NCBI GenBank assembly: GCA_027016475.1
Contig: JALUTL010000251.1
Location: 1-11,004 of the forward strand
Length of the DNA stretch: 11,004 nucleotides
From: Candidatus Heimdallarchaeota archaeon
GTDB taxonomy: Archaea > Asgardarchaeota > Heimdallarchaeia > Heimdallarchaeales > Kariarchaeaceae
Direction: 5' to 3'
The notes below the pieces were generated by a model that was not told where the DNA came from, made no database searches, and saw only the letters and a program-made list of their open reading frames with translations. The position numbers were made by a program, and so were the translations under genes. Numbering within the stretch: position 1 is the first letter of the stretch; every line of letters starts with the position of its first letter. Shown here piece by piece: positions 5,656 through 11,004 of the stretch.

Positions 5656-7040
5656 CCATGAATTTTCAAAAATGGTTCATTTGTTTTCATAAAGGCAGAA
5701 TGGATTGCATTTACCGCCTGTTCCACATCGTCCTCATTTACGGTGAAATGCAACGCTGTGCTTGATGCCCCTGCGGAAATCATTTCAACATTGACATCTC
5801 TGCTGGAGACTGCCCCAAAAACCTTGTAGGCAATCCCCGGTGTGGAAGCCAACTGTTCACCAACACAGGCGATCAAGGCCACATCGCTTTTGATTTGAAT
5901 GTCATCGACAATGTTCTTAATTTGGGTCTCAATTGTCTTCAGATTCGGCTCCAGTTCCGCCTTGCGAACCAGGAACGATATGCATGTCTGGGAGGTTGCA
6001 ATGGAAATGATTTCAATCCCACAACTGGCGACGGATTTAGCCAATTGGAAAAATATTCCTTTTTCAGACCCTCCAGATGTATTATAGAATTTCAGTATTG
6101 CCATACCCTTCATCAAAGTAATGCTTTTGATTATCTGCCCAGCCCTTATCGTTGCCTGTTTTTGTATGATGGTCATTTTTTCCGGGTTTTGGATGTTCCT
6201 GATGAGAATTGGAATCCCCTTTTCTCTTGCAGGAAGAACAGCTCTATGGTGCAAAATCTTTGCCCCAAAATGGGAGAGCTCTGAGGCCTCTTCATAGCTC
6301 AATTCAGGGATTCTGATCGCTTCTGGAACAATTCTGGGATCAACGGACATGAATCCTGAAACGTCCTTCCAAATCGTCAAGAAGCTGGAATCGAGCAGAT
6401 TGGCAATGGCGGATGCTGAATAATCTGTTCCTGAACGGCCAAACAAGGTGATTTTACCCTCTTCAGAGACACCATAAAAACCGGGGATCACTATTACAGG
6501 ATTCGTGTGGCTGTGTAATATGTGTTTTATTTTCTCCTGAAGTCTAGGTGCTGATTTTTCCAAATCAATGAGGGCCCTTCCTACATCTCCGTTGGTTACC
6601 AACATGTCCTCGGGATAAATTATGTGAATGGATCTCTCTGTGACATGTTCTTCGAGCACATCGGCAATAACAAAAACAACCAATTGCTCACCAAAACTTA
6701 GCACAAGATCCCGAAGTGTGCCTGACAATTCCTGTGTGTAGCATATGCCATAAAGTACTCGACGAAGCTGATCCACTTTCTTCAGGAACTGCTTGTTGAG
6801 TTTCAAGTTTCTTGGACTGAGTTCATTGTGTTTTGCAATGATTGCTTCAACATAATGAGGGATTAGTTCCTCACTTATATTTTCAACAATTTCGGTCAAA
6901 AGGTCTGTCATTCCAGCAATTGCGGAGACTACCAACACTGGAATGTTCTGGGACTGCTCCACAATTTCGGCAATGCGTTTTAGACCTTGCAATGAACCCG
7001 TAGTCGTGCCTCCGAATTTATGAATTTCAAAATTTTCCAT
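5649..7040 (-). CDS. Aspartate kinase with two ACT domains
   Basis: Phosphorylates aspartate to aspartyl-4-phosphate, the entry step to lysine, threonine and methionine. With ATG 7040 as start it has 463 residues, normal for a monofunctional enzyme. The amino-acid kinase domain shows HKFGGTTTGS with K8, SFGEQL with E118 (substrate region), FGRSGTDYSA (200-209), and KDVSGFMSVDPR. Two ACT domains follow, at about 313-360 and 388-452; in the family these carry feedback inhibition by end products such as lysine or threonine. There is no homoserine dehydrogenase domain. A TTG at 7070 would add ten residues, but family members begin just before KFGG. A GGAGGT at 7063-7068 lies 22 bases before the ATG, too far to be ideal; a TATA-like TTTTTATTGA lies near 7103-7112. 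No other Lys/Thr genes are adjacent. Which end product inhibits it cannot be told. Confidence 0.95.
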   Translation of the reverse strand: MENFEIHKFGGTTTGSLQGLKRIAEIVEQSQNIPVLVVSAIAGMTDLLTEIVENISEELIPHYVEAIIAKHNELSPRNLKLNKQFLKKVDQLRRVLYGICYTQELSGTLRDLVLSFGEQLVVFVIADVLEEHVTERSIHIIYPEDMLVTNGDVGRALIDLEKSAPRLQEKIKHILHSHTNPVIVIPGFYGVSEEGKITLFGRSGTDYSASAIANLLDSSFLTIWKDVSGFMSVDPRIVPEAIRIPELSYEEASELSHFGAKILHHRAVLPAREKGIPILIRNIQNPEKMTIIQKQATIRAGQIIKSITLMKGMAILKFYNTSGGSEKGIFFQLAKSVASCGIEIISIATSQTCISFLVRKAELEPNLKTIETQIKNIVDDIQIKSDVALIACVGEQLASTPGIAYKVFGAVSSRDVNVEMISAGASSTALHFTVNEDDVEQAVNAIHSAFMKTNEPFLKIHGK

Positions 7041-7105
7041 GATTTGTGCAATAAATATGGATACCTCCAAATAGCTTCTTCTGAGTCACCAATTGACAAG
7101 TTCAA

Positions 7106-7133
7106 TAAAAACCTATCTCCCCGCACATTGGGG
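7106..7133 (-). terminator. Possible hairpin and T-run after the MFS gene
   Basis: On the minus strand CCCC (7133-7130) and GGGG (7122-7119) can form a short GC stem, followed eight bases later by a T run (7111-7107). It lies about 30 bases past the MFS stop. The stem is short, and the same T run also fits a TATA element for aspartate kinase, so this is weak. Confidence 0.25.
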
Positions 7134-7161
7134 TCTTTACCTCAAAATTCAGTGTTTTGCT

Positions 7162-8448
7162 TTAGTTGACAGTTTCAACAGTTTTCACCTGCCGTGTTTC
7201 TAGTAGCGAGATTTTTCTCTCCTCCAAATTTGGAAATGTCTTGACGACAGAAATGAAAATAGTCATACTGATAAGGTAGAGAATTGCAGTAAAGACAAAT
7301 GAAACGTTGTATCCATACTTCTCAATGATGTCGCCAGAAATTGGTGAAAACACTGTCCATCCAACCCATCGCCATGTGCTTGTCCAAGCGCTGCCTGTTG
7401 CCCTGACACTTGTTTCAATGTAAGAAATGATCTTGGATTGGCCTATTGGTGCACTCATATTTGCGAATGTGCCTCTAAGGATAAAGAAAATTGAGGCCAG
7501 AACAAGATCATCCGAAAAAACTATTCCAAGAAGTGAGATGACAGAGAAAAGTGTCGTCACAAAATAGACTCTGATTTCACCGAATCTTTTCGCCAAAGGT
7601 GCAGTCAGTTGTGTGGCAATCCCCATTGAAAGATTGAGGATTGTGACCAACTGAGAAATCAGTGACGGACTTGCCTTCAGACTTTCAAGATAGGGTGGCA
7701 GGAATGGAAGTGTAGCCCCTGCTCCTGCCCCTGAAAGAAATTGTACCATTGTAAGAAGAATGAATGGCACAACAACTACTGGGGAAAAGAGGATTCTAAA
7801 CTGCTGAACAATAGGTAGGCCGCTTTCTGTTTCTGCATCCAATCGATTTCCCTTCATCAAAGTAGAGATCAATAATCCCACATACACGAACGCACCAACA
7901 AGCAAAATTCCTGCTGCTATTGGAAAAATTGATCTGTAAATCTCTGCATCGGCCTCCGCAATCCCTGAAAACCATAACGAGGAAATAAATGCGCCCACCG
8001 CAGGAGGAATCATCCAAGTTGTGGAGAACAAAGCGAAAGCGGCAACTCTTCGAGTTCCCTTGTTTTCAGCCAAAATTGCAGCACCTGGGCCGCTGACGAT
8101 TGCCTGAGCCACACCTGCAATTAAATAAAAATAGAACACTCCTTCTGCACCTGGAATTGTTGAAAGTGCGACTGCCGCGCCCACTGAGCTAATCCCTGTA
8201 ACAAATAACATTTTTGTCAAGCCAATTCTTGATCCAAAGAGCGCAAAGGGTAAGGATGCCAATGCAACAGTCAGAAATCTTGCGGAAATAATCCGTCCCA
8301 CCTCACTATATGAAACTCCTAGATCAAGTAAATACAATGATATTGTCGGATCCAAGACTCCCATGGCCAAATTTGTCATGGTAGCCCCAAAAACTACTAC
8401 ATAACTCAGCGGAGTTAGCTTGAAAACATCTGCCACATCTTTTGACAA
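7162..8448 (-). CDS. MFS transporter
   Basis: A 428-residue protein with about 12 hydrophobic segments in two halves, the usual size and layout of a major facilitator superfamily carrier in the cytoplasmic membrane. After the second helix LFGSRIGLTKM is a loose form of MFS motif A, and PLAKRFGEIRV is the equivalent in the second half. GVLDPTISLYLLDLGVS in helix 1 and RGTFANMSAPIGQS near helix 10 also look like MFS. The middle loop (about residues 196-212) is polar. Starts: TTG 8448 follows an in-frame stop closely; GTG 8436 is an alternative that lies about 25 bases after a TTTATTAA element, the right distance for a leaderless mRNA. The substrate is unknown; drug efflux or solute uptake are both possible. 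It sits 50 bases after the CPBP-like gene. Confidence 0.9.
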   Translation of the reverse strand: MSKDVADVFKLTPLSYVVVFGATMTNLAMGVLDPTISLYLLDLGVSYSEVGRIISARFLTVALASLPFALFGSRIGLTKMLFVTGISSVGAAVALSTIPGAEGVFYFYLIAGVAQAIVSGPGAAILAENKGTRRVAAFALFSTTWMIPPAVGAFISSLWFSGIAEADAEIYRSIFPIAAGILLVGAFVYVGLLISTLMKGNRLDAETESGLPIVQQFRILFSPVVVVPFILLTMVQFLSGAGAGATLPFLPPYLESLKASPSLISQLVTILNLSMGIATQLTAPLAKRFGEIRVYFVTTLFSVISLLGIVFSDDLVLASIFFILRGTFANMSAPIGQSKIISYIETSVRATGSAWTSTWRWVGWTVFSPISGDIIEKYGYNVSFVFTAILYLISMTIFISVVKTFPNLEERKISLLETRQVKTVETVN

Positions 8449-8454
8449 AATTCA

Positions 8455-8466
8455 TCTTAATAAACT
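8455..8466 (-). promoter_or_regulatory. TATA-like element of the MFS gene
   Basis: On the minus strand this region reads AGTTTATTAAGA. Its centre is about 13 bases before TTG 8448 but about 25 before GTG 8436, so it favours GTG 8436 as the true start if the transcript is leaderless. Confidence 0.35.
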
Positions 8467-8498
8467 TCTCAGATATGAGCAATTATGATCTCTGCATG

Positions 8499-10217
8499 TT
8501 ATAGTAGACCATTCAACAGAACCATGAATGGTCCTATGACCATTGAGACTGTAACCGCCCAGCGAATGGGTTGAGGAATGTCAAACCTTGTTTCCAAGCT
8601 GTGTATCGTTTCAACCAAATCTTGAACCGGTTGAAATTTGTTGCCTGAAGCAATCATGGTGCCCAGATCTTGTCCAGCTGCTTGAATTTCAAACTTTCTA
8701 TACGCTTCCACAATTTTCTGCCTCAATGAAGGAATGTCTCGATCTACCATTACAATCAATCGAGTATTGACACCTTCCTCAACCAATATTTCCTTGTTTC
8801 CTCTCTTTATTGTTGAGAGCCGTTCCTTGCCTTCAGACAATTCGAAATCCACTGAAGATATGGCGGTAAAGAAACCCGAAATTAAAAATTCATCTGTTTC
8901 AAATTTATCTAAATACGATGCCAATGGAAGACCATCCTTTGTCAATAGCAATACATCATGACTTTTTGATGGTAGGTATGTCAGAACCACGAAACTGAAC
9001 AGCAAAAGGATGCCCAATTCTATGGCAAATACAGTTGGAATTACCCATCTGGCAAGTTCTTCCCTATTGTTGAGGAACAGCAACTCGTAGACAAGGCCTG
9101 GAAGGAAGAAGGAAAGTGTAATGAACGTGAGGAATGAAATCAAAAACTCTCTCAAATCAATTCCTTTGTACTGCTGAAGTTGTAAAACTGCTAATCTAAC
9201 TGTTGAAAAGTCCTTTTTACTGATACTCCACCAAACCCCTGCAATGATTGCAAGCAAAATGACTGGCAACCACATCAACATTTCCAGTTCCTCAAAGGCC
9301 AAGGTGTTGCCTGCCCGTATCAACGTAAGCCCTACATTGAAAACAAAATTCATGGTAAATGGCAAAACAATCGACCCTGTTTGTTCAAACGAGGAAAAGT
9401 TGATGTAAAGGACAATGAGGAAAACAATCACCTGACTCCAAAACAGGATTGGCGAAAATCCTTCAATGCTTTTTGGATCGAATAGAATTGCTCTAAACAT
9501 TGAAACTTTGTTTCTGTTGGGAATCAAGAAGAAAAAAATCAGATAGAACACGTAGAACAGAGTTGCCAAGATGTTCGCGATTCCCACAGGAAATTTTGAC
9601 TTCAACGATGTGTAGGTATAACTAAAGAAAAAGAAGCCCGCGGATAGGGGCCAAATGAACCCCATTTCAACAATGCCAAAGTAATAACTTGCATTCAACT
9701 CTTTCGGGGTAAACAGACGATTTTCTGTAGAATAAGCGAATATCGCCAGATATCCCTCTTTCCCAAACTCAAGATAGAATGCGGGAACCATGAAAAAATA
9801 AAATATGAGGATTGAAAGAATTCCTAAAGCCATTCCTCGTTTCATTAGATCATAAAATGTGAAATTTGGTGTTTTCAATGTGTATCCAAGATCAGCCCAA
9901 GTCCATCCATCCCTGACTCTCCGAATCCATACTCCAAATATAAGGCTTGATACAAACAACAAGCCGTTCAGAACGAACGTGATCCGTACAATCTCTTCAA
10001 AATTGCCCCCTCGAAGATCTCCAACGTTAGGTTGGCCCAAATATTCTTCAGCCAATGGATGATAAAGGTTCAGGCCTTCAAAGGCTGCATCCACCAACGC
10101 AATTATTGTAAAACTGAGAAGGAAAATAAAGCTAATTTCAAGAATTAAAATCAGTCTGTCAAGGGAATCCGCTTCGGTTTCCATCCTGTCTTTCTTATTG
10201 AACACAGCGTTTGTCAT
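8499..10217 (-). CDS. Polytopic CPBP-like membrane protein with longin/roadblock-like domain
   Basis: Residue numbers count from an upstream TTG at 10289. I prefer ATG 10217 (residue 25), which has a weak TATA-like stretch about 27 bases before it; the TTG overlaps the preceding stop. About ten membrane segments fill residues 46-438. The pattern resembles CPBP (CAAX protease/Abi) proteins: WTWADLGYTL before a helix, then VEMGFIWPLSAG, SKFPVGIANILATLFYVF, and TGSIVLPFTMNFVFN. The usual EExxxR, FxxxH and HxxxN motifs are degraded (E208 remains; Y249 and N314 stand where His is expected), so protease activity is doubtful. Residues 443-535 form a soluble alpha/beta domain (VLLLTKDGLPLASYL, then LISGFFTAISSV, then ILVEEGVNTRLIVMVDRD) like the longin/roadblock domains common in Asgard archaea. 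A last helix spans 578-595. A sensor or GTPase-regulating platform is inference only. Confidence 0.8.
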   Translation of the reverse strand: MTNAVFNKKDRMETEADSLDRLILILEISFIFLLSFTIIALVDAAFEGLNLYHPLAEEYLGQPNVGDLRGGNFEEIVRITFVLNGLLFVSSLIFGVWIRRVRDGWTWADLGYTLKTPNFTFYDLMKRGMALGILSILIFYFFMVPAFYLEFGKEGYLAIFAYSTENRLFTPKELNASYYFGIVEMGFIWPLSAGFFFFSYTYTSLKSKFPVGIANILATLFYVFYLIFFFLIPNRNKVSMFRAILFDPKSIEGFSPILFWSQVIVFLIVLYINFSSFEQTGSIVLPFTMNFVFNVGLTLIRAGNTLAFEELEMLMWLPVILLAIIAGVWWSISKKDFSTVRLAVLQLQQYKGIDLREFLISFLTFITLSFFLPGLVYELLFLNNREELARWVIPTVFAIELGILLLFSFVVLTYLPSKSHDVLLLTKDGLPLASYLDKFETDEFLISGFFTAISSVDFELSEGKERLSTIKRGNKEILVEEGVNTRLIVMVDRDIPSLRQKIVEAYRKFEIQAAGQDLGTMIASGNKFQPVQDLVETIHSLETRFDIPQPIRWAVTVSMVIGPFMVLLNGLL

Positions 10218-10285
10218 TAGATGGCCATTTTTCTCCAGTATTTGAACTTGCAACTTGATGAATGGAGATATGGAGGATAGTATGG

Positions 10286-11004
10286 TCAAATCATCACAAG
10301 ATCTTTCACCTTAAATTCGTACGTCGTAGGATCTTTACAGCTACTATTCATGCACTGCCACCGAATAGTGCTTTCGAAGAGTGATGAACGTACTTTCAAA
10401 AACCTATTGTAGGTTGCTCTAATGTTTTTATTGCTTGCCTTTTCCACCAATTTGTGTATTTGATTTAATGACGATCCTTGGCCACAATTTATGCATACAA
10501 ATCCCGCAAGCTTTACTTCAAGAACCTTTTTCAATTGCTCCTCAATGAACTTCCGCCTGCATTTGCTGCATTTCTTTTTTATGGCGACATTTGCAATATT
10601 GTATTTTTTCTCCCATATTGCCAATTGCTGTTTGGATAAGCCACACAATGTGTTTTCCTCTGTTTCCTCAAAATAGTGGAATGTCAAATTTTCACTCTCT
10701 TTGAATATTGCATTATAAAGTATCGTTCGGATAATGTGGTTTGTATCATCAATCAACGCTGGATGAATCTTATCTTCATTTGCCTGTGAAACTACAAATT
10801 TGTCAATTTCCTTCTCTGTCATTGCAAGAAGTAACGGGAGATTGTATTGTGTGGCCAACTCTCGTGCCATTTCCAAACAGGATTTTGCATTTTGGTAATC
10901 CTGCTTCAAAAGATGAATTTTTACCTGAGCCAATTTTACTTTGACCAACGTGGTAAAGGCATAATTTTCTAAACTAAAATTTTCCAAATCCAAAAGATAT
11001 TTTC
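10286..11004 (-). CDS. C-terminal part of a TPR-like protein with zinc ribbon, cut by right edge
   Basis: The frame is open to the right edge, so the N-terminus is missing; a TTG at 10993 is internal. The first 70 or so visible residues are helical and TPR-like (LAQVKIHLLKQDYQNAKSCL, then ARELATQYNLPLLLAMTEKE), typical of the last repeat of a longer array. A linker follows, then a Cys cluster, CSKC...CINC, with 22 residues between the pairs, as in a zinc ribbon, and a last CMNSSC that may bind a second metal. The protein ends in YEFKVKDLVMI. TPR arrays usually mediate protein contacts and zinc ribbons nucleic-acid or protein binding; this arrangement suggests a soluble scaffold or regulator, but I recognise no named family. 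Its TGA overlaps a possible TTG start of the CPBP-like gene, and the two are likely co-transcribed. Confidence 0.75.
   Translation of the reverse strand, partial: KYLLDLENFSLENYAFTTLVKVKLAQVKIHLLKQDYQNAKSCLEMARELATQYNLPLLLAMTEKEIDKFVVSQANEDKIHPALIDDTNHIIRTILYNAIFKESENLTFHYFEETEENTLCGLSKQQLAIWEKKYNIANVAIKKKCSKCRRKFIEEQLKKVLEVKLAGFVCINCGQGSSLNQIHKLVEKASNKNIRATYNRFLKVRSSLFESTIRWQCMNSSCKDPTTYEFKVKDLVMI

Noticed and set aside
5895..6284. Plus-strand reading of 129 residues inside aspartate kinase
   Set aside because: Wholly opposite a fully conserved aspartate kinase frame and without recognisable motifs.
3391..7040. A dedicated biosynthetic operon of aspartate kinase, citrate synthase and aldo/keto reductase
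   Set aside because: The three share no obvious single pathway and promoter-like elements separate them; co-direction alone is not enough.
1..11004. Mobile element, CRISPR array, tRNA or rRNA
   Set aside because: I saw no transposase or integrase, no regularly spaced repeats, and no cloverleaf or rRNA-like sequence on either strand.

Overview
The window looks like archaeal chromosomal DNA, AT-rich by eye (about 40% GC). The best guess is an Asgard-type (Heimdallarchaeia-like) lineage, but this is inference. It rests on TATA-like elements about 23-31 bases before start codons (leaderless-type starts), secreted proteins with N-glycosylation sequons, a C-terminal membrane anchor ending in RKRR, a TPR plus zinc-ribbon protein, and a multipass membrane protein carrying a longin/roadblock-like cytosolic domain. 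No rRNA, tRNA, CRISPR array or insertion sequence was seen.

All convincing genes lie on the minus strand, so transcription runs from high to low coordinates. From the right edge: the C-terminal part of a TPR/zinc-ribbon protein (10286-11004, open at the edge); an 11-TM CPBP-like membrane protein with a longin/roadblock-like domain (8499-10217); an MFS transporter (7162-8448); aspartate kinase with two ACT domains (5649-7040); citrate synthase (4390-5559); and an aldo/keto reductase (3391-4347). Then comes a secreted-protease locus: a metzincin-like metalloprotease split into two reading frames by an apparent one-base frameshift (2011-3213 and 1466-2020), coupled through TAATG to a membrane-anchored surface protein (771-1466). 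A 294-base spacer follows, holding only a doubtful plus-strand small ORF. A 4-TM membrane protein then runs off the left edge (1-476).

The middle is housekeeping metabolism: citrate synthase makes citrate from oxaloacetate and acetyl-CoA, and aspartate kinase opens the Lys/Thr/Met branch from aspartate. The two ends are envelope and membrane-associated genes. The most unusual items are the CPBP-like/longin fusion with degenerate protease motifs, the broken protease gene and its anchored partner, a perfect 9-bp inverted repeat against the protease TATA box, and helically phased direct repeats upstream of the citrate synthase TATA box.
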